From: Robertmurraya massiliosenegalensis JC6
Lineage (GTDB): Bacteria; Bacillota; Bacilli; Bacillales; Cytobacillaceae
Length of the DNA stretch: 64,000 bases
Assembly: GCF_000311725.1 (NCBI RefSeq)
Contig: NZ_HE978511.1
Span: forward strand, 831,214 to 895,213
Direction of reading: 5' to 3'
The notes beneath the pieces are model-generated. The model saw nothing but the letters and a program-made list of their open reading frames with translations. It was not told where the DNA came from and made no database searches. A program made the position numbers and the translations under genes. How positions within the stretch are numbered: position 1 is the stretch's first letter; the number at the start of each line of letters is the position of its first letter. Below are positions 26,797-36,226 of this stretch, piece by piece.

Positions 26797-27665
26797 AAGA
26801 AAAAATTTTTACGACATCCAATTCTCATCATTGTCATGGAGCCGAAAAAAAACCAATTGAAATCTATATGTTCATTGATCCATTATGTCCAGAATGTTGG
26901 GCCCTTGAACCAATTCTAAAAAAACTACAAATCGAATATGGACGCTATTTTTCAATTAAACATGTATTAAGTGGAAGGCTCGCAATGCTGAATTTAAATA
27001 AAAAGCAGCATTATGAAAACATAGCTGATCTTTGGGAAAAAACTGCGACTCGCACCGGAATGTCTTGTGATGGCTCTTTATGGTTTGAGAATCCCATCTC
27101 CTCTCCACATATTGTCTCAGTTGCAATTAAGTCCGCTGAATTGCAAGGGAGAAGAGCTGGTATCCGCTTTTTACGAAAAGTTCAGGAGTGTCTCTTCTTA
27201 GAGAAACAAAATATATCCGATCTAGCAGTTTTACAAGATTGTGCACAAGATGCTGGTTTAGATGTGGAGGAATTTATTTCTGATGTCCATTCAGACAGTG
27301 CGGCAAAAGCATTCCAATGTGATTTAAAGATCACATCAGAAATGGAAGTACAGGAAATCCCCACACTCGTTTTCTTTAATGAAAATATCGAGGAAGAAGG
27401 CATTAAAATTACTGGGGTCTACCCTTATCAAGTATATGAACAAATTCTAATTGAAATGCTTCCATGCTCACCCGAAAAATCGTATCCACCACCGATCGAA
27501 GACTTTTTAAAATACTTTAAGCTAGTAGCATCTAAGGAAATTGCAGTCGTTTACAGCATGACCATTCAAGAAGTGGAAAAAGAAATGAAAAAATTGAAAC
27601 TCAAGCAATTAGTGGAGCAGCTCCCTGCGAAGTATGGTGTCTTTTGGCGCTATCTTTCGAAATAG
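26793..27665 (+). CDS. spxH: ClpXP adaptor SpxH (YjbH)
   Basis: This 290-residue protein has a His/Cys-rich N-terminus (HHCHG, residues 12-16) and a DsbA/thioredoxin-like domain with Cys32-x-x-Cys35 in LCPECW. SpxH binds the transcription factor Spx and delivers it to ClpXP for degradation in unstressed cells; zinc binding through the N-terminus is known for the family. It starts with GTG at 26793, overlapping yjbI. Its target, Spx, is encoded about 7 kb away in this window. Confidence 0.92.
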   Translation: MKEKIFTTSNSHHCHGAEKKPIEIYMFIDPLCPECWALEPILKKLQIEYGRYFSIKHVLSGRLAMLNLNKKQHYENIADLWEKTATRTGMSCDGSLWFENPISSPHIVSVAIKSAELQGRRAGIRFLRKVQECLFLEKQNISDLAVLQDCAQDAGLDVEEFISDVHSDSAAKAFQCDLKITSEMEVQEIPTLVFFNENIEEEGIKITGVYPYQVYEQILIEMLPCSPEKSYPPPIEDFLKYFKLVASKEIAVVYSMTIQEVEKEMKKLKLKQLVEQLPAKYGVFWRYLSK

Positions 27666-27679
27666 ACATGATGAAGAAC

Positions 27680-27720
27680 GAAAAGACCGTGTAAACCTCA
27701 TGTTTACACGGTCTTTTCCT
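27680..27720 (+). terminator. Terminator of yjbI-spxH
   Basis: A perfect 16-bp stem (aaaagaccgtgtaaac / gtttacacggtctttt) lies 15 bases after the spxH stop. Confidence 0.9.
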
Positions 27721-27970
27721 ATATAAAACGAACAAAGGGGATGGGAGAAATTTTTCACGGTCAAACAAGGGGTATGTTTGCTTGTGATTAACTTCACGAC
27801 ATAAATATAACACGCTTTCGCCCATTCAACAATAAGTTTGTGTCTCCTTTCACAATATTGTCAAAAACTATGTATACTACTCCATTTTATAGAATATGAT
27901 TTAATAGATCAGTCTGTACAGGCTATGCATGATCTGTCTCACTGCATTCTAACATAGGGGAGTTTTCATC

Positions 27971-28144
27971 GTGAAAAAGGTACAAGTTTCACTCATGCTG
28001 ATGTTTATCTTATTTTCCTTTTGCTTAAATATTCTTGGTCTCATGGATTTAGTATCTATCTTTATTACCGCTCCACTTTTATTTGTATCCTTGCTTATAT
28101 TTGTTATTTACTTAAACGAACGAAATCGTTTTCGAGGGTTCTGA
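27971..28144 (+). CDS. Small two-helix membrane protein
   Basis: This 57-residue protein starts with GTG behind aggggag. It begins MKKVQVSLMLMFILFSF and ends LNERNRFRGF, with two hydrophobic segments (residues 7-24 and 28-48) and a short basic C-terminus. The position between spxH and pepF matches a small gene (yizD) that I recall from B. subtilis, but I cannot confirm the relation. The function is unknown. The ribosome site, membrane composition and 300-base gene-free surroundings support it as real. Confidence 0.6.
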   Translation: MKKVQVSLMLMFILFSFCLNILGLMDLVSIFITAPLLFVSLLIFVIYLNERNRFRGF

Positions 28145-28307
28145 TAGAGATTTTTCGTGAAAATTATGTTGATTGCGTAGTGATTAGTTCCAATTACTTC
28201 TGGCTGAGGCTTCCTCGGGTGCTGAAAAATCGACTTTAAGTTCATATATCGGTCTTTTGGATTTTTTTGGTCTAGAAAGATATCGATCTAACAAAAAAAT
28301 TCACACA

Positions 28308-28352
28308 CCAAAAGAAGATGACCTCTGCAAAAGAGCGGCCATCTTCTTTTTC
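28308..28352 (-). terminator. Terminator of pepF
   Basis: An 11-bp stem (aaaagaagatg / catcttctttt) lies at the pepF stop codon, with adjacent A/T tails. Confidence 0.8.
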
Positions 28353-28353
28353 A

Positions 28354-30171
28354 TTATCCTAATAAGCTTTCCATTTCATTTAGCTTCTCTTCAAATACTT
28401 TTAATGCTTCTTCAATAGGCTCTGAGCTTGTCATATCAACTCCAGCCTTCTTCAATACTTCGATTGGATAATCGGAGCTTCCAGACTTTAAGAACTCAAT
28501 ATAGCGCTCTACTGCCGGTTGCCCTTCTTCTAAAATTTGCTTGCTTAATGCAGTGGCAGCACTAAAGCCAGTTGCATATTGGAAGACATAATAATTGTAA
28601 TAGAAATGTGGAATTCTGGACCATTCTAAGCCGATTTCCTCATCAATCACCATGTTGTCGCTACCGAAGTATTTCACGTTTAAGTTATAGTACTCCTGTG
28701 TCAACATTTCGGCTGTTAGCGGCTCATTGTTTTGCGCTTTTTGATGAATTAAATGCTCAAATTCAGCGAACATTGTTTGACGGAAGACCGTTCCTCTAAA
28801 ACCTTCTAAATAATGATTTAACAAGTACAAACGCTTCTGCTCATCATCAATCGTTTTTAATAAATAATCATTTAAAAGATTTTCATTACATGTTGATGCT
28901 ACCTCTGCAACAAAAATCGAATAGTTTCCGTACGGAAAAGGCTGCGATTTTCTTGTATAGTAACTATGAACAGAATGTCCAAATTCATGAGCAAGAGTAA
29001 AGAGATTGTTGACGTTATCCTGCCAGTTCATGAGAATATAAGGGTTTGTTCCATAAGTACCTGAAGAATATGCTCCACTTCGCTTCCCTTTATTTTCATG
29101 AACATCTACCCAGCGATTTTCAAAACCTTCTTTAAGAACATTTAAGTAATCTTCACCTAATGGTTCAAGACCTTTTAAAATAAGATCTTTCGCTTCCTCA
29201 TACGGAATCTCCATCTTTACATCTTTAACCAAAGGTGTAAATAAGTCGTACATATGAAGTTCATCAAGACCTAACACTTTCTTTCTAAGCTTTACATAAC
29301 GGTGTAAGAGCGGAAGATATTTATTAACCGTGTTAACAAGATTTTCATAGACTGCTTCTGGTATGTTATTCGCAGCTAATGAAGCATGTCGAGCCGAATC
29401 ATAATGTCTAATTTTCGCATTAAAATTATCCTTTTTCACCTGGCCGCTTAAAGTGCTTGAAAACGTATTTTTGAACTTTCCATATGTTCCATACACCGCT
29501 TTAAAAGCATCCTCGCGAACACGACGATCCGTGCTTTCTAGGAATCGAATATACCGACCATGAGTCACTTCAACTTCTTCCCCATTTTCATCTTTAATGC
29601 TTGGAAATTCTAAATCGGCATTATTGAGCATGCCAAATGTATTGCTGGAAGCATCCATCACTTCTGAAGCTTCTGCTAAAAGACTTTCCTGTTCCGCAGA
29701 CAATACATGTGGTCGTTGTAAATTGATTTCATCTAATGCATGTTCATAGAGCTTAAGCTCTTCTTTTTCCTGTAAAAAGGATTGTATTTTGTCTTCCTCG
29801 ATAGAAAGAAGCTCAGGCACAATATACGCTAGGGCACTTGCAACCTGGGAGTATAGTGCTTTAATACGTCCATCTAGCCCTTGATAGAAGGAATTTGTCG
29901 TGTCTTGATCATAACGCATATGGGCATATGTATAGAGCTTGCTAATTCGTTCTAAAATTTGGTCTTGCTTTTGCAATGCTTCATATAAGGTATCAGCACT
30001 TTCAGCTAGCTTTCCTTGATAAGCACTAACCCCAGGAATTAGAGCTGAAACTTCTTGAAATTCCTTATCCCAAGCTTCATCTGTAGGAAAAATATCTTCA
30101 AGTCTCCAAGTATCTTCAACTTTTATTTCACTTCGTGCTGGAAGTTTTTTAACTGCTGTTTCATTCGACAT
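28354..30171 (-). CDS. pepF: Oligoendopeptidase F (M3B family)
   Basis: This 605-residue metallopeptidase has the zinc motif HEFGH in LAHEFGHSVHSYY near residue 395, and the family's N-terminal helical part. It degrades short peptides inside the cell; in B. subtilis overproduction affects sporulation phosphorelay peptides. The ATG at 30171 follows ggagg and is preferred over an in-frame start seven codons upstream. It lies downstream of coiA as in B. subtilis. Peptides imported by the two oligopeptide transporters in this window would be its natural substrates (inference). Confidence 0.95.
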   Translation of the reverse strand: MSNETAVKKLPARSEIKVEDTWRLEDIFPTDEAWDKEFQEVSALIPGVSAYQGKLAESADTLYEALQKQDQILERISKLYTYAHMRYDQDTTNSFYQGLDGRIKALYSQVASALAYIVPELLSIEEDKIQSFLQEKEELKLYEHALDEINLQRPHVLSAEQESLLAEASEVMDASSNTFGMLNNADLEFPSIKDENGEEVEVTHGRYIRFLESTDRRVREDAFKAVYGTYGKFKNTFSSTLSGQVKKDNFNAKIRHYDSARHASLAANNIPEAVYENLVNTVNKYLPLLHRYVKLRKKVLGLDELHMYDLFTPLVKDVKMEIPYEEAKDLILKGLEPLGEDYLNVLKEGFENRWVDVHENKGKRSGAYSSGTYGTNPYILMNWQDNVNNLFTLAHEFGHSVHSYYTRKSQPFPYGNYSIFVAEVASTCNENLLNDYLLKTIDDEQKRLYLLNHYLEGFRGTVFRQTMFAEFEHLIHQKAQNNEPLTAEMLTQEYYNLNVKYFGSDNMVIDEEIGLEWSRIPHFYYNYYVFQYATGFSAATALSKQILEEGQPAVERYIEFLKSGSSDYPIEVLKKAGVDMTSSEPIEEALKVFEEKLNEMESLLG

Positions 30172-30443
30172 CGCACATCCTCCATTCGACAATTATTTCG
30201 CAATTCGAAAAATATTTTTTCTTCTTTATTCTATCTTAATAAAGGTCATTTCACAAATAATAACCCAATCTTTTAAATTGAATGATGATTTTCCATTAGG
30301 CTCTTTTTTTAAACTTTATTGTTTTTGGAGCAAAAACTAATGAATGTGTATCACAACTGGTCGAAAAAACAATGAACAAAGGGTTTGCAAACCAGTTGCG
30401 ATCCACTAAATAGCTATTTCACAATAAAACCTGCTGTAAAATT

Positions 30444-31616
30444 TTACGAAAACTGTTGATAAAATGTCTTTTCCGCTTGCACCCATTCTTCCATATTGTT
30501 CGCTATTTTCATCGATTTATCTATTTTATAATGATGATTTTTTATTTTCTTTAAAATCCCATTCATCGACAATTGTTCCAAGTATTCTTCTATCACAAAA
30601 GGTAGCATATTTCGAGATATAGTAGGTAAACTTCTAGTGATGATGTGTCCCTCTCTCTGTTTTTTTAAAATAGTCGTATAGATGTCATGAAAATAGATTT
30701 GTTTTCCTCGGTCTTGTTCGTGAAAATGGTCAATGAATATATAGGTTTGCCAAATCAATGGGGGTGTCTCAATTGCCAAGCTTCCTTTCAGGGGGATTCC
30801 AACATATGGAGGTAGATAATAAGGATTAATAGAATTTGCATAGAGTTCTGTTAAAAAATGGCTATGAAGAGGACTACCTAGGAGAGTTGCTTTAAAGCGA
30901 TACAATTCGATTGTCCAATCATGGATGGGTGTGAATTTTGGAATGGGTGGTTTCAATAAATCACTGATTTTCATTTTCTGCAACGGACTGATCGAAAAGT
31001 GACAGAAGGCCTTTCGCGTGGAGAGCGTATATACATTATCCATTTGTATATACTGATTGGTTTGAGGACAATAGGCTGGAAGATAAAATTGCCGGAGTCT
31101 ATTTTCTTTTAAGAATCGGTAGTGAAAAGCGGTTAAAGATACCTTATTACGATGTTTTCGCTGAATATTCTTTCCACCCAAGATCCAAATCGGTTCAATC
31201 GCTATTTTTTCATATCCTTTCGTTCGCTTGCGAAATACCTCATCAGAAATAGTCGAGCATTGAAATTCAATACAATACTTTTGATTTTCATATTCAAAAG
31301 CGATATCTGCACGCTGCTTAATCTCATGATAGTAGCATTCGAGTTCAACTGATAACCCTTGTTTCTTTAACCACTCATAGAGCTTTAATTTTCCAGTCAT
31401 ATGATACTCAGATTCTCGTTCATATTCTTCCGTACAGCTAGAATCTTTAAGATGAGCAAAATGGTAAATTCGCTTTTCTCCTAGTTTCAATAACACCTCT
31501 TCACCACATGTTCTACAATAAAACACCTCCTTCTCCCTTAAATTCTGCAAGTATCGTTTATTCTTTTTTTCAGCTAGTGATATTACTTCACCCGACTGGA
31601 GTTTTGCTGTAAGCAC
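30444..31616 (-). CDS. coiA: Competence protein CoiA
   Basis: This 390-residue protein has an N-terminal zinc-type module (Cys34, Cys37, His52, His55, Cys61). A nuclease-like core follows, with RADIAF and YCIEFQCS, the D...ExQ pattern of the CoiA family. A long C-terminal region completes the protein. CoiA promotes recombination of incoming DNA during transformation, apparently by processing branched DNA. The start is GTG at 31616 with gaggag six bases upstream. The same zinc module occurs in the YjcD helicase of this window. The region between coiA and pepF (30172-30443) holds no clear gene, only an inverted repeat (caactggt / accagttg). Confidence 0.88.
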   Translation of the reverse strand: MLTAKLQSGEVISLAEKKNKRYLQNLREKEVFYCRTCGEEVLLKLGEKRIYHFAHLKDSSCTEEYERESEYHMTGKLKLYEWLKKQGLSVELECYYHEIKQRADIAFEYENQKYCIEFQCSTISDEVFRKRTKGYEKIAIEPIWILGGKNIQRKHRNKVSLTAFHYRFLKENRLRQFYLPAYCPQTNQYIQMDNVYTLSTRKAFCHFSISPLQKMKISDLLKPPIPKFTPIHDWTIELYRFKATLLGSPLHSHFLTELYANSINPYYLPPYVGIPLKGSLAIETPPLIWQTYIFIDHFHEQDRGKQIYFHDIYTTILKKQREGHIITRSLPTISRNMLPFVIEEYLEQLSMNGILKKIKNHHYKIDKSMKIANNMEEWVQAEKTFYQQFS

Positions 31617-31680
31617 GCATATCTCCTCTCCTTTCTCCATAAGCATTTCTCTATTTGTTGGAAAAACCCTTCAAATTCTC

Positions 31681-31710
31681 AAAAAAAAAATCCCAAACAA
31701 ATGGGATCCT
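31681..31710 (-). terminator. Terminator of the cardiolipin synthase gene
   Basis: A short stem (atccca / tgggat, extendable) is followed on the minus strand by a run of ten T residues. Confidence 0.75.
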
Positions 31711-31712
31711 TT

Positions 31713-33224
31713 CTAAAGAAACGGTGACATTAGCCGTGATAATGATTCCAATACACGATAACCAAGATGTCTTTTGTTAAACTCTTCCAATTTAATTAAA
31801 CTTGCCTCTTTTAAGTCTTTTTCATATTCTTTCACCAGTTTTTGCGTGCTCCCTGTATGATAGAGAAAAGCGTTGACTTCAAAATTCAAATGAAAACTTC
31901 TCATGTCCATATTCGAGGTACCAATGGAAGCAATTGAATCATCGACGATCATCAACTTACTATGCATAAATCCCTTTTCATATTGATATATTTTCACCCC
32001 TGCTTCAAGAAGTGCAGGAAAATAGGAGCGGGAGGCATGAAAAACGATCCGTTTATCAGGTCTATTTGGCATTAATAATTTAACATCGATTCCACTCAAA
32101 GCGGCAATTTTAATCGCACTGAAAATATCCTCGTCTGGGATAAAATAGGGCGAAGCAATCCAAACTGATTTCTTTGCTGAGGTAATCATGGAAAAAAAGA
32201 TATTTTTAATGACACTGTATTCTGTATCAGGGCCACCTGCGATAAGTTGCACACCACCATGGTGATTCTCAATTAAAAGCGGAGACAAATATTCTGCCGT
32301 CAACAAACTCTGATTTGTCATATAATACCAATCCTGCAAGAAAATAAGTTGTAAGGAACGTACAGCTTCTCCCCTCACCCATAAATGGGTATCGCGCCAA
32401 TGCCCAAAATGCTTGCTTCTACCTAAATATTCATCACCAATATTAAGACCACCTACAAACCCTATACTTCCATCAATAACTATGATCTTACGGTGATTCC
32501 GAAAATTAAACTTATTGTTCAATACTGGTATTCGAACCGGACCGAAGGGGATAATTTCAACACCTGCTGCACGCATTTCCTTTATGTAGCTTTTTGATAA
32601 CATCCAAGAACCGACGGCGTCGTAAAGGAAGCGTACCTTCACACCTTCTTGAACTTTTGAAATTAAGATATCCTTTATCTTTTCCCCGATCTGGTCATTA
32701 CGAACAATATAATATTCGAGATGAATGTGGTGGGTCGCCTCTTTTAAAGCATGGATGATCGCTCTAAAAGTCTCTTCACCATTTGTTAAAATTTTCGTTT
32801 CTGTTCGAAAGGAAATCGGGCTATTTCCTAATTTATGAGCGAGATAGAAGAGCTTCCTTTCATCAGGTGCCATTTCTTCCACTTTTTCAACAATCGAATA
32901 ATCAATATCTCCTTCGATTTTAAGAAAGGTCTGTTTATCGAGTAAATACTTTTTGCGAAACATTTTCTCCTTACTATGGTTTCTCCCAAACAATAAATAA
33001 AAAATAAATCCGATAAGCGGAAAACTACCCAACACCACTAACCAAGTTAAAGTTTGACTTGGATGACGATTTTCTAAAAAGATGACAAAGCCAATAAAAA
33101 TGACAGAAAGAGTCGTAATGATGCTAATATAGCCTAATATTCCTCCTTCAATATGATCACGAAATACATAATAAAGTAAGGATAGAATACATAGAAAAAA
33201 GAGGACTCTCACCGTATTTTTCAA
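31713..33224 (-). CDS. cls: Cardiolipin synthase
   Basis: This 503-residue phospholipase D-type enzyme has two N-terminal membrane helices and two HxKxxxxD motifs: HRKIIVID near residue 245 and HSKLMIVD near 420. It joins two phosphatidylglycerol molecules into cardiolipin. Family and activity are well supported. It is a single gene between coiA and mecA; this place is not shared with B. subtilis, as far as I recall, but resembles the B. cereus arrangement. Confidence 0.92.
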   Translation of the reverse strand: MKNTVRVLFFLCILSLLYYVFRDHIEGGILGYISIITTLSVIFIGFVIFLENRHPSQTLTWLVVLGSFPLIGFIFYLLFGRNHSKEKMFRKKYLLDKQTFLKIEGDIDYSIVEKVEEMAPDERKLFYLAHKLGNSPISFRTETKILTNGEETFRAIIHALKEATHHIHLEYYIVRNDQIGEKIKDILISKVQEGVKVRFLYDAVGSWMLSKSYIKEMRAAGVEIIPFGPVRIPVLNNKFNFRNHRKIIVIDGSIGFVGGLNIGDEYLGRSKHFGHWRDTHLWVRGEAVRSLQLIFLQDWYYMTNQSLLTAEYLSPLLIENHHGGVQLIAGGPDTEYSVIKNIFFSMITSAKKSVWIASPYFIPDEDIFSAIKIAALSGIDVKLLMPNRPDKRIVFHASRSYFPALLEAGVKIYQYEKGFMHSKLMIVDDSIASIGTSNMDMRSFHLNFEVNAFLYHTGSTQKLVKEYEKDLKEASLIKLEEFNKRHLGYRVLESLSRLMSPFL

Positions 33225-33319
33225 GTGCCTTCACCTCCAAGAAAACTCCACCCTTTTCACTCTAGCCTTTATCACAATTAGCTTCCGGCTTTGGTTTAAA
33301 AAGTGAAGGGGCAAAGGTA

Positions 33320-33353
33320 AAAAAATACCGATCTCATAACTGAAATCGGTAGT
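33320..33353 (-). terminator. Terminator of mecA
   Basis: A stem (taccgat / atcggta) with a 12-base loop is followed on the minus strand by a run of seven T residues, directly after the mecA stop. Confidence 0.8.
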
Positions 33354-33355
33354 AG

Positions 33356-34027
33356 TTAATTAAAATACTTACGTAATTCTTTAAAAACATCTTCTGAAAT
33401 GATTAACTTTCCATATTCTTCGACCCGATGAATGGTTACCTGAGTTTCCACTCCATACTCTAGAAGCATGCTTAAGCTATCATCAACTTCGTCTTCTTCA
33501 AACTCATCCTCGTGAAATTCAACGTATAGATAATATTTTCCTTTAAAAGAATAAAGTTTAGTAACGACTTCATCAAGTATATTTCGATTTGCTAAAGCAA
33601 TCAAATCCTCAAAATCATTGAAAGCAATTAAGAACTCCAATGTACCGTCGAAATTGTCGTTATCATCACCCTCAGTACTTTTTGTTGTAAAATGTTGATC
33701 GAGTAATTCTTCGATTCTATCGTCAACCGGAAGATCCTTCAATTTATCCTCTGGAATGGGTAGTTCAAATTTCTGTCCATCTTTGGATACTTGCGCTTTT
33801 GTCACAAGCACTTCAAGTCCTTTATCTAATGCTTGTACTTGAATCCAAAGTGGGCCTTCGATCATAAATTCTTCCTCTTGATGAACCTCATCCATCATTT
33901 CCCAGAACAACTCTTCACTTCGTTCCCGGTTATACCAAATTTCTTCACGGTCAAAACCGCGCTCTTCTATATCAAGGTATGAAATGTAAAACTTAACTGT
34001 ATGATCATTAATCCGTTCTATTTCCAT
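33356..34027 (-). CDS. mecA: Adaptor protein MecA
   Basis: This 223-residue protein has the N-terminal substrate-binding domain (MEIERINDHTVKFYISY) and the C-terminal ClpC-binding domain joined by an acidic linker (TEGDDNDN). MecA targets ComK and other proteins to ClpCP and is needed for ClpC hexamer assembly; it holds competence off. The ATG at 34027 follows gggagagg; a longer frame to 34087 is an unlikely extension. Neighbours spx and coiA match the B. subtilis layout. Confidence 0.93.
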   Translation of the reverse strand: MEIERINDHTVKFYISYLDIEERGFDREEIWYNRERSEELFWEMMDEVHQEEEFMIEGPLWIQVQALDKGLEVLVTKAQVSKDGQKFELPIPEDKLKDLPVDDRIEELLDQHFTTKSTEGDDNDNFDGTLEFLIAFNDFEDLIALANRNILDEVVTKLYSFKGKYYLYVEFHEDEFEEDEVDDSLSMLLEYGVETQVTIHRVEEYGKLIISEDVFKELRKYFN

Positions 34028-34373
34028 CAAGTAACCTCTCCCTTCTTGCATTATTGGAAGGGAATCTATACCCCCATGCAGAAACATGTTACCCTTTATC
34101 CAGCAAATGAAATTGTTACCTTGTACTTATATTTTATGATAAAAAGAAGATAAAGGGAAATAAAATATGATGGATTTCTAAAAACCATTATATGCCTAGT
34201 TTTCCTCAAATAATCAAATAAGAAACCTTATTTGTTGTATCTTAACAAAAAAATTCATTCCTCACAATGATTTTAGCTTGTTAATACTGTTGGAAAAAGC
34301 ACTGTTCGCAATATTGTTGATTTTTAGAAATAATTGGATGTTTCATCAATAGACTTTTATAAAAATAATGTAT
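34028..34373 (-). other. Upstream region of mecA
   Basis: These 346 A/T-rich bases contain no supported gene. The mecA promoter should lie here; a TAAAAT hexamer around 34135 on the minus strand is a candidate -10 without a good -35. Confidence 0.3.
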
Positions 34374-34406
34374 AAAAAAACCTTCGATACCAATGATCGA
34401 AGGTTA
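34374..34406 (-). terminator. Terminator of spx
   Basis: A perfect 8-bp stem (ccttcgat / atcgaagg) is followed on the minus strand by a run of seven T residues. Confidence 0.85.
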
Positions 34407-34410
34407 ATTA

Positions 34411-34806
34411 TTAGTTAACAAGTCGTCTAGCCTCTTGAAGTTGAAATGTCCGCACCTTTCTAGGTAGAAAACGGCGAATTTCATCTTCATTATACCCCAC
34501 TTGAAGACGCTTTTCGTCTATAATAATAGGACGTCTTAATAAACCTGGGTTATCCTTAATGAGCTCCAATAAATTTTGTAGTGGCATTGTTTCCAAATTC
34601 ACATTTAATTTTTGGAATGTTTTAGATCTAGTTGAAATGATTTCATCTGTTCCATCCTCTGTCATACGAAGAATTTCTTTAATTTCTTCAATCGTCAAAG
34701 GTTCGGAAAAAACATTACGCTCAGTATAAGGAATTTCATGTTCTTCAAGCCAAGCCTTTGCTTTACGGCAAGATGTGCAACTAGGTGAAGTGTATAATGT
34801 AACCAT
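34411..34806 (-). CDS. spx: Transcriptional regulator Spx
   Basis: This 131-residue ArsC-fold regulator has the redox switch Cys10-x-x-Cys13 in [11 protein letters not shown] and the RNA polymerase alpha-binding surface. LLRRPIIID and the C-terminal ClpXP-recognition tail are also present. Spx binds RNA polymerase to turn on thiol-stress genes and represses activator-dependent genes. Its level is set by SpxH/ClpXP, encoded nearby. The closing residues ARRLVN form a typical degradation tail. A possible PerR-like box lies upstream. Confidence 0.95.
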   Translation of the reverse strand: MVTLYTSPSCTSCRKAKAWLEEHEIPYTERNVFSEPLTIEEIKEILRMTEDGTDEIISTRSKTFQKLNVNLETMPLQNLLELIKDNPGLLRRPIIIDEKRLQVGYNEDEIRRFLPRKVRTFQLQEARRLVN

Positions 34807-35129
34807 TTTAATTCACACTCCTTCAGATTCGACAAAATCGAAAAATCTATATTAGATTCATTCTCATTTGAGTACTAAATTAAAATTACTATAAATAAGT
34901 AATTTCTATTATTTTATTATACACTAATTCTCACTAAAAAGGTATAGTTTTTTGTGGAAAACTTTTGATTTAAAGCCTGTTTTATAGCACTCTCTATATA
35001 AGACGTATGAGTTGCTGAAAAGTTTCATTTTTTTATTAAAACAACAAAAATTTTTCTAGAAACTCCTTCTCCTGTTTCATTCTTAATAGCCTATTCTCAA
35101 TTAAATTCATGAAAATGAAAAAGATCGTT
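34807..35129 (-). other. Upstream region of spx
   Basis: This 323-base A/T-rich region is where the spx promoters must lie. Besides the PerR-like box at 34880-34894 there is a TATAAT hexamer near 34920 on the minus strand without a clear -35. No gene is supported. In B. subtilis spx is transcribed partly with yjbC; here the distance leaves room for several promoters. Confidence 0.35.
34880..34894 (-). promoter_or_regulatory. Possible PerR-type operator upstream of spx
   Basis: The minus strand reads TTATAGTAATTTTAA, 13 of 15 positions of the PerR/Fur-type box TTATAATNATTATAA. It lies about 75 bases before the spx ATG. PerR repression of spx is known in B. subtilis. The region is very A/T-rich, so chance is a concern. 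Confidence 0.4.
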
Positions 35130-35705
35130 TTAAAGATCCCTTAGCAGATCTTCTCGATCCTTATCGTCCTGAAATGTTAATACTTCCTCCACCGGTTGAT
35201 AAGAGGAACCGTAAATTTCCTTGTCTTTATACGTATGAATCCACTCATATGTTTTTCGCATTGCTTCATAAATCATCTCTTCGCTTTCACCATTCGGAGC
35301 CCAATATAAAATTTCCATCTGGTTAATTTCTTTCGTCGCAAGCGATCTTCTCCGATATCCAATCGCTTGTGAATGTTGAAATCCTTCTCTTTTATAAAAA
35401 CGCAACCGTTTCTCAGAATCACTATCTTCATAATCTACAGGTTCCACTTCAAGAATGATCGGTTTGCCTTTATTTTTTAGCTTTTCTAACAGTTTATGTC
35501 CAAGACCTTGACCCCTGGCATCCTTGGAAACGAATAAATAATCGATAAACACAAAATAATCAAACTCAGCATACATTAGAACATGTAGTGGACTCTCATC
35601 CTTATGATAAACCTCTGAACGTTCTTTCAATAATGTCTCCATATGTTCCTTTGATTTCATTTCCTCTATCGGAAAGTACTGATTCAGCTTTTCATACCAA
35701 TGCAT
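35130..35705 (-). CDS. yjbC: GNAT family N-acetyltransferase YjbC
   Basis: This 191-residue protein has the GNAT acetyl-CoA loop ARGQGLGHKLLEKL (near residues 64-77) and the following RFYKREGFQ block. It is in the same position, directly upstream of spx, as B. subtilis yjbC. The acceptor is unknown; stress-related expression with spx is known in B. subtilis. An aggagatg site precedes the ATG. Confidence 0.85.
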   Translation of the reverse strand: MHWYEKLNQYFPIEEMKSKEHMETLLKERSEVYHKDESPLHVLMYAEFDYFVFIDYLFVSKDARGQGLGHKLLEKLKNKGKPIILEVEPVDYEDSDSEKRLRFYKREGFQHSQAIGYRRRSLATKEINQMEILYWAPNGESEEMIYEAMRKTYEWIHTYKDKEIYGSSYQPVEEVLTFQDDKDREDLLRDL

Positions 35706-35887
35706 GGTTCATCTCCTTTTTTAAATTATTTCCCTTTTTTCAACTTTCCCTATTATTTTTCCAATAAACCCTTTTTATTACGTCATTATTGAATTTTTCT
35801 CTTTTCATTGATAAGAACTTCTTTTAAAATGAAGTTAGGGGATATCACTGTTTTTTTAAATAGTGAAATAAAAACTGGGGGTTTATC

Positions 35888-36073
35888 ATGCCTGGGTACA
35901 TAATGGACTTAACAATTGTTGCAGTTCTCATTATTGGAATCACAGCATTGATGGGTGTTATTTTAAATGGAATCGGTACCAAAATCTTTGGTGGTAAAAA
36001 TAAGTCGGAGTTCGTTGATAAATCAGAAAAAATTCAAACTGGCTGGAAAAGTGTCGGTGGATTTAAGAAATAA
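35888..36073 (+). CDS. Small single-helix membrane protein
   Basis: This 61-residue protein has one membrane segment (residues 8-28, LTIVAVLIIGITALMGVIL) followed by a basic, polar tail (GGKNKSEFVDKSEK). A ctggggg site lies six bases before the ATG and a terminator follows the stop. The protein is not recognised; it could be a small membrane-anchored regulator. The gene lies alone between divergent yjbC and a convergent glycosidase gene. Confidence 0.6.
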   Translation: MPGYIMDLTIVAVLIIGITALMGVILNGIGTKIFGGKNKSEFVDKSEKIQTGWKSVGGFKK

Positions 36074-36104
36074 GCTGAGGGCTACGCTGCCTTCAGTTTT
36101 TTTG
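36073..36104 (+). terminator. Terminator of the small membrane protein gene
   Basis: A stem (ctgaggg / ccttcag) with an 8-base loop is followed by seven T residues immediately after the stop codon. Confidence 0.75.
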
Positions 36105-36116
36105 TTTGAAATATAA

Positions 36117-36177
36117 TGTCCTCATGAACTCTCTATGAGGACAAACTTCCTTTGAAACCCTTCGACTTTGTCCTCAT
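36117..36177. repeat. Three-part repeat that can form alternative hairpins
   Basis: The 9-mer tgtcctcat occurs at 36117-36125 and 36169-36177. Its exact reverse complement atgaggaca lies between them at 36135-36143. The middle copy can pair with either flank. The element lies between two terminators in a gene-free gap. Its role is unknown. Confidence 0.6.
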
Positions 36178-36226
36178 GAGCACTCCATGATACATACCAT
36201 TACTTAGCAGCCTCTCCAAATGCTCA

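Noticed and set aside
30354-30398. Inverted repeat caactggt / accagttg between coiA and pepF
   Set aside because: The loop is 29 bases and no T tract follows, so it is not a convincing terminator or operator.
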